Assembly: GCF_047276495.1 (NCBI RefSeq)
Contig: NZ_CP178543.1
Span: 2,914,001 to 2,978,000 of the forward strand
From: Capilliphycus salinus
Lineage (GTDB): Bacteria > Cyanobacteriota > Cyanobacteriia > Cyanobacteriales > Microcoleaceae
Direction: 5' to 3'
DNA: 64,000 nucleotides
A program made the position numbers and the translations under genes. Positions 7,966-17,435 of this stretch are shown here, piece by piece; within the stretch, counting starts at the first letter, position 1; each line of letters starts with the position of its first letter. The notes beneath the pieces are model-generated. The model ran no database searches. It saw nothing but the letters and a program-made list of their open reading frames with translations, and was not told the origin of the DNA.

Positions 7966-9189
7966 TTATAAAATTTCTGAGAGCAAACTAAACAGTCCCG
8001 ACTTAAAGTGATCGCTATTGATCTGATTGGAACTGACTCCTTCAAACAGAATTTGTCCGCCTCGATCAAGTGTTAGAATTGCACCGGATTCGCTATCCTC
8101 GATCGCAGATAAGGGATCAAATCTGCCCAAGCTGAGGAATTGCACTTCATCCTTGCCCGGTTCAAAGTCCAGAATAACATCTAGATCATCATTGCCAAAA
8201 ATACTTCCGCGATCAAAAACAAAAACATCTTCACCTTCACCGCCGGCTAAGGTGTCGCTACCCCAACCCCCGGCTATGGTATCTTCCCCATCACCGCCAT
8301 GTATTTTATCGTCGCCGCCATTTCCTCCCAGACGATCCGGGCCACTACCGCCTTCGAGGATGTCATCACCACCCAGACCTACCAGCCGATCTGCGTTGGC
8401 GCTACCATAGATTTTGTCACCACGCCAGCCACCAAAAAGTAGTGGATCGTCGTAGATGCTGCCATACTTTACATCTGAACCCAGGTTGTCAATATAAGTA
8501 TCTCCTAACAACTTGGTGGCAGTGGTATTGGTTTCCACGATGGAGATGCGGATGTCGTTTCTAAAGGTACGGGAATAAGATCCAGAAAGAGCGCTCGCAT
8601 CGAGGAAATCTTCACCGTTATTGCCATTAATATCTCGATTGACATCGGTTTGAAAAGTAACATGGCGACTGGAATGGGAGTTCGCCGTTGCCACATTCTT
8701 AGAGGAGATCAGCCGCCCCTTCATCCCAAAAAAATCGAGAATCTTCGGATTATCCGGATCGGTGGTATCTAAGACTAAAAAAGTGGTTTTAGATTTAGCC
8801 CGACTAAATTCAGCATCGGGATTTTCAATTTCTTTAGCGGTTAAAGATATATCGGCCAAGAAGTTAAAGGAAAAGGTTTCATTGGCGGGAATTTCAAAAG
8901 TTGCCCGGACTTGAGCTTCACTTTTGTTGTTGACCTCGTATTCGGCTTCTTCTCCTTCGGCAAAGGATTCAGTAAACAAACTGCTGAAGCCGGGATCGTC
9001 GATCATCGTTGCATCTGCACTATTAATCGCCTGTGCGACTCCCCCAGTGACTAACTGTTGCAATTCAACCGAAGTCATACTGTTGGAAGCAGGTTGGCTG
9101 TAGTTCGTGAATACAGAACTTGCTGTTGCCTCAACGAAATTTGTATCCGTCGTTGAACCCGTCGGCTGTAAGAAAAGAGTTTGTGACAT
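7966..9189 (-). CDS. RTX (hemolysin-type calcium-binding repeat) protein A
   Basis: The product is 407 aa. Residues 1-225 form a domain I do not recognise, shared with the neighbour at 9344-10540. Residues about 235-320 hold RTX nonapeptides of the GGxGxDxLx type. A C-terminal segment follows, with VFVFDRG and LDVILDFEPGKDEV, the usual end of cyanobacterial RTX proteins that contains the uncleaved type I secretion signal. There is no Sec signal or double-glycine leader. It is probably exported through an HlyD/ABC type I system such as that at 15135-20564. It is tandem with its paralogue, 154 bp apart, on the same strand. I saw no palindromic operator upstream. Confidence 0.85.
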   Translation of the reverse strand: MSQTLFLQPTGSTTDTNFVEATASSVFTNYSQPASNSMTSVELQQLVTGGVAQAINSADATMIDDPGFSSLFTESFAEGEEAEYEVNNKSEAQVRATFEIPANETFSFNFLADISLTAKEIENPDAEFSRAKSKTTFLVLDTTDPDNPKILDFFGMKGRLISSKNVATANSHSSRHVTFQTDVNRDINGNNGEDFLDASALSGSYSRTFRNDIRISIVETNTTATKLLGDTYIDNLGSDVKYGSIYDDPLLFGGWRGDKIYGSANADRLVGLGGDDILEGGSGPDRLGGNGGDDKIHGGDGEDTIAGGWGSDTLAGGEGEDVFVFDRGSIFGNDDLDVILDFEPGKDEVQFLSLGRFDPLSAIEDSESGAILTLDRGGQILFEGVSSNQINSDHFKSGLFSLLSEIL

Positions 9190-9343
9190 CAGAATAATCT
9201 TTGTTTGGTGTTCAGAATTTTATGTTTAGAAAAATAAGCAACAACAACCTGACTGAATTCCGCTTCATCAGATCGGATAATTTGGATAGGCTGGTTAGAA
9301 AGTCCTTGCCATTACCGTCATCTATATCAAGCTTGAAAAAGCA

Positions 9344-10540
9344 TTAAGCTAACAGGAAGTCAGCATTACTGAACTGATTGGAACTGACTCCTGAAAATAG
9401 AAGTTGTCCGCCTGTATTTAAGGTGAGAATTGCACCCGATCCGGTATCTTCGAGCAGAGATAAGGGATCAAAATTGCCGAAGTTGCGAAATTGCACTTGA
9501 TCCTGACCGACTTCAAAGTCTTCAATGATATCCAGTTCACGACGACGAAAACTGTTTCCTTCCGCAAATACAAAAACATCTTGACCCTCACCTCCTGCCA
9601 AGATGTCGCTGCCCCGACCTCCGATTATCACATCTCGGCCGTCACCACCGTGTATTCGATCATTGCCGCCATTTCCTGCGAGGCGATCTCGGCCACCACC
9701 ACCTTCGAGGATATCATTGCCACCCTGACCTTGGATGTTATCTCTGTTGGCGCTACCATAGATTTTGTCCGCACCCCCGGTGCCATCGATGTCATCTTGC
9801 CAAATGCTGCCATAGATTACATCTGAACCCAGGTTGTCAATATAAGTGTCTCCCAACAACTTGGTGGCAGTGGTATTGGTTTCTACGATCGAGATGCGGG
9901 TATCGCTGTTGAAGGTACGCGAATAGTTTCCGGAAAGAATGCTCACATCGAGGAAATCTTCACCATTATTGCCATTAATATCTCGATCAACGCTGGTTGT
10001 AAAGCTAATATTGCCACTGGAGCGAGAGTTTGTTGTGGCTACATTTTCAGAGGAGATCAGCTTACCTCGAACACCAAAATAATCGAGAATTTTCGGATTA
10101 TCCGGATCGGTGGTATCTAAGACTAAAAAAGTTGTTTTAGATCTAGCCCGGCTAAATTCAGCATCCGGATTTTCAATTTCTTTAGCGGTTATAGAAATAT
10201 CGGCTAAGAAGTCAAAAGAAAAGCTTTCATTGGCGGGAATCTCAAAAGTTGCCGTGACTTGAGCCTGACTTTTGTTCTTGACTTTATATTCCTCCTCTTC
10301 TCCTTCGGCAAAAGCTTCTGTAAACAGACTGGTGAAGGCCGGATCGTTGATAAAAGTTGCATCTGCACTGGCAATTGCCTGCGCGACTCCCCCAGTAACT
10401 AACGCCTCTAATTCCACCGAAGTTAAACTGCCGGAAGCGGGTTGACTATAGTTGAAGAATAAAGCATCTCCCGAGGCTTCCACAAAGTTGGTGTCGGTCG
10501 TTGAACCCGTCGGTTGTAAGAAAAGAGTTTGAGATGACAT
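9344..10540 (-). CDS. RTX (hemolysin-type calcium-binding repeat) protein B
   Basis: The product is 398 aa from ATG 10540. This start aligns with the paralogue at 7966-9189, which also begins with a SQTLFLQPTG stretch; an in-frame ATG 14 codons upstream is possible but unmatched. It has the same unrecognised N-terminal domain, then RTX repeats (about residues 235-325) and the LDIIEDFEVGQDQV terminal motif. Similarity to protein A runs through the whole length, so the pair arose by tandem duplication. Export through a type I system is inferred. A half-palindrome (TGCCA only) lies about 60 bp upstream, in contrast to the complete sites elsewhere in the island. Confidence 0.85.
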   Translation of the reverse strand: MSSQTLFLQPTGSTTDTNFVEASGDALFFNYSQPASGSLTSVELEALVTGGVAQAIASADATFINDPAFTSLFTEAFAEGEEEEYKVKNKSQAQVTATFEIPANESFSFDFLADISITAKEIENPDAEFSRARSKTTFLVLDTTDPDNPKILDYFGVRGKLISSENVATTNSRSSGNISFTTSVDRDINGNNGEDFLDVSILSGNYSRTFNSDTRISIVETNTTATKLLGDTYIDNLGSDVIYGSIWQDDIDGTGGADKIYGSANRDNIQGQGGNDILEGGGGRDRLAGNGGNDRIHGGDGRDVIIGGRGSDILAGGEGQDVFVFAEGNSFRRRELDIIEDFEVGQDQVQFRNFGNFDPLSLLEDTGSGAILTLNTGGQLLFSGVSSNQFSNADFLLA

Positions 10541-11040
10541 AAATTCCATTACCCCCACAGAACTTAATAGATTAGGCTTCAAAAAAAAGTTCTAGATTGC
10601 CAAATTCTATAGAATCGGCTTGAAATTTTGACTTGGGCAGTTCCTTATACAAAATACAGAAAATCATGCTACAGATCACAATTGTCCTTCAGTTCTCCCG
10701 GTCGAAGCAGGCCGGTTTCAAGTTAAACTAAAAATCGATTTTTGGAGAGAGGGGAGGCGCGGGAAATAGGAATAGTGATCGGATTTTTTATTAATAAAAA
10801 GGCATTTTTGATCTCAAAAATACCTAACCCAAGCACTCCATCCCCAGTCCTCCCCACGAGCTTAAATCCTCCTTTGATCAGGGTATAAAGGGGGAATGAC
10901 AGACCCAGAAGTATTTGTAGCAAGTATTTAAGTATTCTATATCAGTGGCCGTTTAGCCAAAATTCTTGAAAGAAAAACAACTCAATTCAGCTTACAATTC
11001 TATCTTTATGCAAGCTTCTAACATTACGGAACGCTCAGAT
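10541..11040. other. 500-bp intergenic region between RTX genes
   Basis: I see no supported gene here. It contains one TGCCA half-site near 10598 (the second half is not TGGCA), AT-rich promoter-like DNA upstream of RTX protein B, and short G-rich runs. The only sizeable open frame (10723-10923, minus) is low in coding character. Confidence 0.5.
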
Positions 11041-12243
11041 TTAGACGAATGAAAAACTAGGGCCACCAGTGACACCAGCATTAACAACTACACCGACTAA
11101 TTGGGGGGGGTCAGTCAGAGCAAAAATCAATCCATCATTGGGAGTGAAGGCTGGACCGATCTCTAAGGCATAAATATCGGGCGATCCAGCCAATTGAATC
11201 GTGTCACCCGGAACAGCATCTATAATAATTGCATAGTCATCTCTGGGAGGATTAACACTGGTATCGGGGCTGAGGTAGAATGCTACACTTCCACCCTCCA
11301 CTACATCTCCCAAGATAAAGGTATCAGCACCAGGACCCCCTGTTAAGCGATCTCGTTGACCCGGTGAACCGCTACCGAAACCATTAATGATATCGTTGCC
11401 ACTGCCTCCGTTTATGGTATCTTGATCGCCTTGTCCTAAGAGAGTATCGTTACCAGGTCCGCCGTCAATGGTATCAGCCCCCAGCCCTCCGGCGACTTCA
11501 TCATTACCTTCGTTAGCAAGTACGTTGTCATTGCCAGAACCTGCACGGATCGTATCATCGCCGTCAGCAACACCAAAGTTATCACCGCCTCCAACAATAA
11601 AATCATTACCTGTGGAAGCATTAATTAAATCGTTACCACTCTCGCCAACAATGGTATCATCTCCGGTGCTACCCAGCATGGTATCATCGCCACCGCCACC
11701 AAACATGAAGTCGTCACCCGTCCCTCCGAGAACAGAATCAGGACTCGGGTCAAATACAGGGTTGCTCGTAAAGCTGGCACCAGCGTCTATCAGATCATTA
11801 CCTGCATCGCCGAGTAGTAGGTCTTCTCCACGACCGCCGATTATCTGATCGGTACCGGTCACGCCTGGGACTTGAAGATTAATTTCACTAACAAGATTAC
11901 CCTCAGCGTCAAATTGTTGGAAGATAACGGAATCTGGGCCTACGGTATTACTACCTCCGAGAACCGTGTCGTTACCGTCGCCCCCCTCGAGAATATCATC
12001 TTCACCTCCTCCATCGAGCAGGTCGTTACCGGCTTCTCCCAATAAGGTATCGTTGCCACTACTTCCCAGGATTTGATCGTTGCCATTACCTCCAAAAACC
12101 AGATCCGCACCCCGACTCGCAGAAACCACATCATCTCCATCCCGTCCACGGATCAGGTCATCCCCATCCCGTCCCAAGATCTCATCATTTTGGTTTGTAC
12201 CTTCAAGGGTGTCATTTCGATTGGTCCCTCTAACAATCGTCAT
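11041..12243 (-). CDS. RTX calcium-binding repeat protein C
   Basis: The product is 400 aa and consists almost entirely of RTX nonapeptides (GNDTLxG, GGDGNDTV and variants) from residue 5 to about 310. A terminal segment (GGPGADTFILGD onward) contains the presumed C-terminal secretion signal. There is no additional N-terminal domain. The start has a good AGGAG ribosome site about 9 bases upstream. It is divergent from the acidic RTX gene at 12517, and each of the two starts has its own TGCCA-N3-TGGCA site 73-78 bp upstream. The product is probably a secreted, calcium-dependent surface protein. It has no catalytic domain that I can see. Confidence 0.85.
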   Translation of the reverse strand: MTIVRGTNRNDTLEGTNQNDEILGRDGDDLIRGRDGDDVVSASRGADLVFGGNGNDQILGSSGNDTLLGEAGNDLLDGGGEDDILEGGDGNDTVLGGSNTVGPDSVIFQQFDAEGNLVSEINLQVPGVTGTDQIIGGRGEDLLLGDAGNDLIDAGASFTSNPVFDPSPDSVLGGTGDDFMFGGGGDDTMLGSTGDDTIVGESGNDLINASTGNDFIVGGGDNFGVADGDDTIRAGSGNDNVLANEGNDEVAGGLGADTIDGGPGNDTLLGQGDQDTINGGSGNDIINGFGSGSPGQRDRLTGGPGADTFILGDVVEGGSVAFYLSPDTSVNPPRDDYAIIIDAVPGDTIQLAGSPDIYALEIGPAFTPNDGLIFALTDPPQLVGVVVNAGVTGGPSFSFV

Positions 12244-12321
12244 TGTATCTTTCTCCTAGAGCTAGCAATTAGGATGAATTACATTTCCTTTCCAAGATCT
12301 AAGAGTTTTTTGACAAATGGT

Positions 12322-12334
12322 TGCCAATTTGGCA
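12322..12334. promoter_or_regulatory. Palindrome TGCCA-ATT-TGGCA, putative operator (site 5)
   Basis: Inverted repeat 78 bp upstream of the minus-strand RTX gene ending at 12243. Read on the minus strand it has the CTGCCA...TGGCAAC flanks, so it points toward that gene. Confidence 0.55.
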
Positions 12335-12430
12335 GTTTTACTGAATCTTTACCAAAATGCGTAATTCTAGCATGAATTATTTTTTTGAATATACTTTGAA
12401 TATACAATTGCGATCTGCAATTCCAATTTC

Positions 12431-12443
12431 TGCCAAACTGGCA
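12431..12443. promoter_or_regulatory. Palindrome TGCCA-AAC-TGGCA, putative operator (site 6)
   Basis: Inverted repeat 73 bp upstream of the plus-strand acidic RTX gene at 12517, with TCTGCCA...TGGCAAC flanks oriented toward it. With site 5 it gives a divergent promoter region holding one site per gene. Confidence 0.55.
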
Positions 12444-12516
12444 ACACAGTTATCTAAAAATCCACTTCAATGGAGAAGTCAAAAAATACCTGAGCTTTAG
12501 GTTCTGGAATCTTGTC

Positions 12517-14448
12517 ATGCCTGATAACGATTCATCCGCTCTTTCAACTTCCAATGGAGTTAGCACCGTCTCTGGGACTCTCATAGCTGTTGTTGGTGAC
12601 AATGGGGTGATGGGTAGTAGCGAGGTCAGTGCCACCTCTCCCGCAGGAGAAGCCTACAGTGGTGAAACCATTTCTGGTGAGGGTAACAGTATTAGTCTCG
12701 GCGCTTCAGGTCAAGCCTCATCAAACCAGGTAACAGCCGATACTACAGCAGATCTGTCCGATTCGGATACACCGGAAATGAATGAGAGCGATGAGCCAGA
12801 ACAACAGGAGCAATTTCAATTTCCTATCTCTGAAGATCAAGCTACAGAAGACACAGAGATAGACACCGATCAGATAGATATCGATCAAGAAATAGATTTA
12901 GGTGAGTTGGTCGATCAACTCGAAGAAAGTCCACAGGGAGTTGAAGACGAATTTGATGATGATCGCTCTTTTGATCAAGATGTCACCGATGAGAGTTCAT
13001 CCGATGATCGAGCAGAAGATCAACAAGATGAAATTGATGCGTCTGAAGAAGAAGACCCTTCTTTAGATGAATTAGAACAAGAAATCGATGAATTGGAACA
13101 GGAATTAGATGAATCGGAACAAGAAATTGATCGGTCTGAAGAAGAAGATAGTTCTTTAGATGAATCGGAACCAGAAGTTGATGAGTCCGAAGAAGATAGT
13201 TCTTTAGATGAATCGGAACCAGAAATTGATGAGTCCGAAGAAGAAGAAGATAATTCCTTAGATGACTCTCAAGATGAGGATGAGGAGAATTCCTCGAACT
13301 TCCCAGATCAGGCTAATGATGTAGAGATAGACGATATCGTTGTCGGGGAATCTGGGAGCGATACGCTGTGGGGATTCGATGGCAACGATTTGATCTCGGG
13401 TAGGGGAGGCAATGACCTACTCTACGGTAACTCCGACAATGATACCCTCGAAGGGGGCGCAGGAGATGATACAGCCTGGGGCGGTAAAGGCAATGACTCC
13501 CTGATCGGATCAACTGGTAATGATTTTCTCTCGGGCGACTTGGGTCGTGATACCCTCGCAGGAGGAGAAGGAAGCGATACCTTTGTTTTGAATGCAGATC
13601 CGGGAAATCCAGATTTAATTGTAGATTTCAATTCCGGCCAAGGCGATCGCATCGGGTTAGTAGAGCCACTTTCGATAGAAGATCTTACACTGGAAACCAT
13701 TGATTTTGATGGCGACGGTGTGCAGGATGCTACGGAAGTGAGTGTAGATAATGTTAGTTTAGCAGTGGTTCTCGGAACGGTTGATCAAGCCGGAACAACG
13801 ACCCTCACAGAAGCAGACTTCACAACCGTTGAACTCGAAAACGTTGAGGCCTTCACGGAGGAGATTTCTCAACCGACTCCCGATAATGATACTCTTTCCG
13901 GCAGCGCCGCCAATGACGATCTCGAAGGTCTAGCAGGTGACGATCAAATTTCTGGCGCCGGCGGTGACGATATTCTGCACGGAAATTCCGATCAGGATCT
14001 CCTCAATGGAGATGATGGTAACGATGTTCTCTGGGGTGGAAAAGGAGATGACACCTTAATAGGTGGAACAGGCAATGATGTGATTTCGGGTGATTTGGGC
14101 CGGGATGTTTTGAGCGGTGGCCAAGATGCCGATCTGTTTGTCTTAACCGCAGAGGATGTTAATCTGGACAATGACCCGTTGCTCGCCGATCAAGTGATTG
14201 ATTTTAACTCAGAAGAAGGCGATCTGATTGTGGTTTCTGGTGAAGTTTCCACAGATAATATCATCCTAACTGTTTTTGACTCTAATGGTGACGGAAATTC
14301 GGATGCCACCTTAATTCAAATTGGCTCAGAAATTAATAACGGAGGTTCTGTTGTTGGTGTTGTGCTAGACAGCGTTGATCCCACAGGTCAAACCACCTTG
14401 ACCATAGGTGAAACGGTGTTGACACTGGCTGATTTCTTTGCGATTTGA
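12517..14448 (+). CDS. Acidic RTX protein with Glu/Asp/Ser-rich linker
   Basis: The product is 643 aa. The N-terminus (1-80) is Ser/Gly/Thr-rich. Residues about 85-265 form a very acidic segment with degenerate DESE-E-D repeats, predicted to be disordered. Two RTX blocks follow (about 275-355 and 455-545). Each is followed by the same pattern: a DLIVDFN-type segment, a D-NGDG-like stretch and a short beta-rich end. The protein thus carries an internal duplication of RTX plus tail. It is probably secreted by a type I system. The N-terminal VSGTLIAVV resembles the SGTLVAAVD end of the small proteins at 1946 and 2962, a short and possibly chance match. Confidence 0.8.
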   Translation: MPDNDSSALSTSNGVSTVSGTLIAVVGDNGVMGSSEVSATSPAGEAYSGETISGEGNSISLGASGQASSNQVTADTTADLSDSDTPEMNESDEPEQQEQFQFPISEDQATEDTEIDTDQIDIDQEIDLGELVDQLEESPQGVEDEFDDDRSFDQDVTDESSSDDRAEDQQDEIDASEEEDPSLDELEQEIDELEQELDESEQEIDRSEEEDSSLDESEPEVDESEEDSSLDESEPEIDESEEEEDNSLDDSQDEDEENSSNFPDQANDVEIDDIVVGESGSDTLWGFDGNDLISGRGGNDLLYGNSDNDTLEGGAGDDTAWGGKGNDSLIGSTGNDFLSGDLGRDTLAGGEGSDTFVLNADPGNPDLIVDFNSGQGDRIGLVEPLSIEDLTLETIDFDGDGVQDATEVSVDNVSLAVVLGTVDQAGTTTLTEADFTTVELENVEAFTEEISQPTPDNDTLSGSAANDDLEGLAGDDQISGAGGDDILHGNSDQDLLNGDDGNDVLWGGKGDDTLIGGTGNDVISGDLGRDVLSGGQDADLFVLTAEDVNLDNDPLLADQVIDFNSEEGDLIVVSGEVSTDNIILTVFDSNGDGNSDATLIQIGSEINNGGSVVGVVLDSVDPTGQTTLTIGETVLTLADFFAI

Positions 14449-14610
14449 TTCGATGATCCGATTCTCCAACGACATTAACTCAAGGAATGAATTCAAGCGT
14501 CATGTAGGGGCGCGCCTCCGCCGAAGATCGAGGGCGACCACTCCGAGATTGAGTTCAACCCGCCCCGGACCCATAACAGGTATTAATCAAGGGGATATCA
14601 TATCATATAA

Positions 14611-14639
14611 AAACCCGCTTTCTTTGAGAAAGCGGGTTT
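14611..14639. terminator. Perfect 13-bp hairpin terminator
   Basis: The arm 14611-14623 pairs perfectly with 14627-14639 across a TTG loop. It is flanked by A-rich DNA on the left and ends in TTT on the right. It lies between the convergent acidic RTX gene and the HetP-like gene and may serve both. Confidence 0.75.
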
Positions 14640-14765
14640 GAGAATCGGTGAGAGTTCTAGGTTGAGAATCCCCAGAACCCCTTCATTTTATTGACGGTAA
14701 GCCGACGGAAAATGTAAACAGATTTGTTATGAACGGGATATTAAGACCGATGAAAAATTGTGTTT

Positions 14766-15029
14766 TCAAGAAACTTTCTGTCTGACGCGATCGCATTGAC
14801 AAGAGGAAGGAGTCTTATTGTTTTCGTCTCGACGATCATGTTCTTTGATTAACCGATTGTAAGTGCGGTAAGGAATATAATGCAAAGGATTGTAACCAGT
14901 AAACCGAAGAATCAAGACACAAGCCCAGGAATATTTTCCAGAAAGTATGGCATCGATCACTTGATTAAATTGTTCTTCGTTCATCGCTCTATCTCGTTGA
15001 TTTCGAGAAGGATTATTGGAATAACTCAT
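14766..15029 (-). CDS. HetP-like protein
   Basis: The product is 87 aa from ATG 15029, which has a GGGGGC ribosome site; a start at 15131 would add 34 residues outside the family. Residues 16-64 carry the HetP-family core: EEQFNQVIDAIL, then GKYSWACVLILR, then NPLHYIPYRTYNRL. In heterocyst formers HetP acts in commitment to differentiation and its gene neighbours hetC. Homologues also occur in cyanobacteria without heterocysts. Here it lies 105 bp downstream of an HlyD gene and in the same direction as a HetC-like exporter, so the hetC/hetP association is kept. The family is clear, its role here is unknown. Confidence 0.85.
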   Translation of the reverse strand: MSYSNNPSRNQRDRAMNEEQFNQVIDAILSGKYSWACVLILRFTGYNPLHYIPYRTYNRLIKEHDRRDENNKTPSSCQCDRVRQKVS

Positions 15030-15134
15030 GTGAACGCCCCCTATTAATTTTACTTCAAGTTTTACGGAATTTTTGCAGCCCAGATGGAGACGAGTCAGAT
15101 TAAAATCAAACTCATCAAGCTGAAGAATCAAGAA

Positions 15135-16811
15135 TTAAAGTTTAATACCATCCTTCTTAAACTTTTGGAACGGTTCAAGTATTACATCGGCGATCCGACG
15201 CTGACGTATGATAATATCTGCCGTTGCAGTTTGTCCCGGTTTAAATGCTACTTCTTCTTGGTTCTCTAGCACATAATTCTGTTCTAACTCAATTTCAAGC
15301 TGATAAACCGGAGGTTGATTGGGTTCAATTTTGGTATCGGGAGAAATCGAGGAAACAGTTCCTTCGATGATGCCATAATCTTGATAAGGATAAGCATCAA
15401 ACTTCACATTCACCGACATTCCAACCTTGATAAAACCCGCGTCTTTACTGGGCATACTAGCCGATAAAACCAATGGGGTATTTTCCGGCAAAATTTCAGC
15501 AATATTTTGTCCGGGTTGCACCACTTCTCCTGTGTTACTCACATTCAACGTGGAAATATAACCATCAACCGGAGCAAAAATAAATCGCTCCTCTCGCTGC
15601 ATTTTTGCCGCTATCAAAAGACTTTGAGTTTCTTTAAAGGCGGCTTGAAGCCGGATAATTTCCAACTCAATTTGCTGGATTTTCTGATCGGCTTCTATCT
15701 CAACTGCTTCGGTTTCCGATTGTTTTTGTTCGAGTTCAACATAGAGGCGATTGACTTCGGCTTGCAGTTGTTGCAATTCTCCTTCATTTTGGGCGATCAT
15801 CTGCTGACGATCGCGCAACATTTGCTCGGCTTGAAACACCTGTTCTTTGGTGCTATTTTTCTCGGATAATTGAGCGTGAACAATCGCCCGTTCGCGATCG
15901 CGTAAAGATTGTTCGGCTTGAAACAATAACTCCTGAGAAATTGCCCCTTCTTCCACCAACGGTTTAAGACGTTCAACCCGTTCTACCGATGCGGCTTTAT
16001 CTGCATAAAGTTTTTCTAAAAGTTCATCAGCTTGCGTCGGTAAGGGTTCTATATTCTCCAGTCTAGCTTGGGCGCTTTCTGCTTGTAATTTTAGCTGGTT
16101 CAGTATCCGTTCACTTCCGCGAATTTGGGTTTTAACCCGTTCTATTTCCGCTTCGTGGGTTTGAATTTGAGCCTGAGCAATAGCAGTGCGACTTTGCTTT
16201 TCCAGGCGGGTTCTTTCTAAGAGTCCCTGTTTTTGAGTTTGTTCAATTTGCAAGGAATTAAGTTGCTGTTGGAGCCGTTCAATTTCTGCTACAGCCATTT
16301 GACTATCCAATTCCGCAATCACCTGACCGGTTTTGACAGCATCCCCCTCTTTTACCGCTAAAGTGGCAATTTTCCCCATTTCTACGGGATGAACTTTGAA
16401 AACATTTCCTTGGGGAATTAACTCGCCTTGTGCATAACCGATTTCTTCGACCGTTCCGAAATGCGCCCAGGTTGCAAATGCCATAAAAAATACCGCGCCC
16501 CCCGTAAAGACTCGCATCGGAAATGAGGCGGGCGGTTGATCTAATACCGACTGTAAAGCGGTTGACCAACTTCCCGAGTCGGAGACTGTTTTTTCGGTAT
16601 CTTTATCTTTGGGGGTGAAGGAATAACCGCTATTGGAAACGGGCGGGGTTAAAGGAAGAGAACCCGTTACTCCACCTCGAATGGAGTGGGCTTCTTCGAT
16701 TTCTTCTTGCGAGAAGTTCAAATCATATATATAGTCCTGCTTGTTCCCATTCTGGGAATCAGATTCAGCAGTTTGTTTGCTTCGGAAGCGAGGTAGAATG
16801 TTGAAGCTCAT
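15135..16811 (-). CDS. HlyD-family membrane fusion protein (type I secretion adaptor)
   Basis: The product is 558 aa. A cytoplasmic N-terminus of about 90 residues is followed by one membrane segment (about 97-120, near GGAVFFMAFATWAHF). A biotinyl-lipoyl-like half-motif (KVHPVEMGKIATLAVKEGD) comes next, then a long coiled coil (about 175-400) with an internal near-repeat around LRDRERAI and LRDRQQMI, then the second lipoyl half and a beta-barrel ending in KPGQTATADIIIRQRR. Such adaptors link an inner-membrane ABC exporter to an outer-membrane TolC channel. The likely partner is the exporter upstream on the same strand; no TolC gene is present. A palindromic operator lies 258 bp upstream. Confidence 0.9.
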   Translation of the reverse strand: MSFNILPRFRSKQTAESDSQNGNKQDYIYDLNFSQEEIEEAHSIRGGVTGSLPLTPPVSNSGYSFTPKDKDTEKTVSDSGSWSTALQSVLDQPPASFPMRVFTGGAVFFMAFATWAHFGTVEEIGYAQGELIPQGNVFKVHPVEMGKIATLAVKEGDAVKTGQVIAELDSQMAVAEIERLQQQLNSLQIEQTQKQGLLERTRLEKQSRTAIAQAQIQTHEAEIERVKTQIRGSERILNQLKLQAESAQARLENIEPLPTQADELLEKLYADKAASVERVERLKPLVEEGAISQELLFQAEQSLRDRERAIVHAQLSEKNSTKEQVFQAEQMLRDRQQMIAQNEGELQQLQAEVNRLYVELEQKQSETEAVEIEADQKIQQIELEIIRLQAAFKETQSLLIAAKMQREERFIFAPVDGYISTLNVSNTGEVVQPGQNIAEILPENTPLVLSASMPSKDAGFIKVGMSVNVKFDAYPYQDYGIIEGTVSSISPDTKIEPNQPPVYQLEIELEQNYVLENQEEVAFKPGQTATADIIIRQRRIADVILEPFQKFKKDGIKL

Positions 16812-17435
16812 CGCTTTAAGTATTGTGACAACGTTGGGTTTAGAGTCGGGTCAATTTGGACAGAGCGATCACCCACAAAGGGGTGATTAATCTTTAGATT
16901 AAACTCGCCCACGCTAGAGGCATATTAAACCCTAATCCCATTAAAAACAAGGGCGGTTTTTGAGTGATTGTTGTTTGGTGAGTATGCCTCAATTAAGCTG
17001 TGAATCGTGAGGGTAGGCAGGCTCAAACTCATATCTGTTCAGATCCTATCTTTATTTTTGACTAAATTCTGCCAATTTGGCATTTTTTACATTTTTTTTT
17101 GCAAATCTTAAGTTCAGGTTTTGTAAACTCAATCTTTACTCTAAATTGTTAGATTTTGTTAGATTTTGTTTGATTTTGTTTTTCAATTTTAACCGGATAC
17201 CCCGATCAAATTGAGACCGAAAGCTTAAAATTTAACAAAAATTTTAGATTTCCAAAAATTAATTCAAAAGTCTTTTGTTAGTTCTTTGAAAAGTCAAGCA
17301 AAAACTTGGGGGTTTGACCGTCAAAAAGATTGAGGAGGAAGGATATCCGATACCGATTAGCATTCAAAGTTTGAACGTAACCGAGTATCAGATATCTCGA
17401 TCCGAATTTTGATGTAATCAAATCGTTAACGAAGA
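16812..17435. other. Intergenic region between HlyD and HetC-like genes
   Basis: There is no supported gene in these 624 bp. The region is AT-rich, with TTAGATTTTG repeats around 17150-17180 and the palindromic site at 17070-17082. The large gap suggests that the HlyD gene has its own promoter rather than relying on transcription from the exporter gene. Confidence 0.5.
17070..17082. promoter_or_regulatory. Palindrome TGCCA-ATT-TGGCA, putative operator (site 7)
   Basis: Inverted repeat 258 bp upstream of the minus-strand HlyD gene and downstream of the HetC-like gene. Unlike most others, its flanks point away from the gene it could control. Confidence 0.45.

Noticed and set aside
10723..10923. 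66-aa open frame on the minus strand between RTX genes
   Set aside because: Low-complexity hydrophobic content, no ribosome site, no family resemblance.
8027..12149. Long open frames antisense to the RTX genes
   Set aside because: They are mirror frames of the repetitive RTX coding DNA and consist of Pro/Ser-rich low-complexity sequence.
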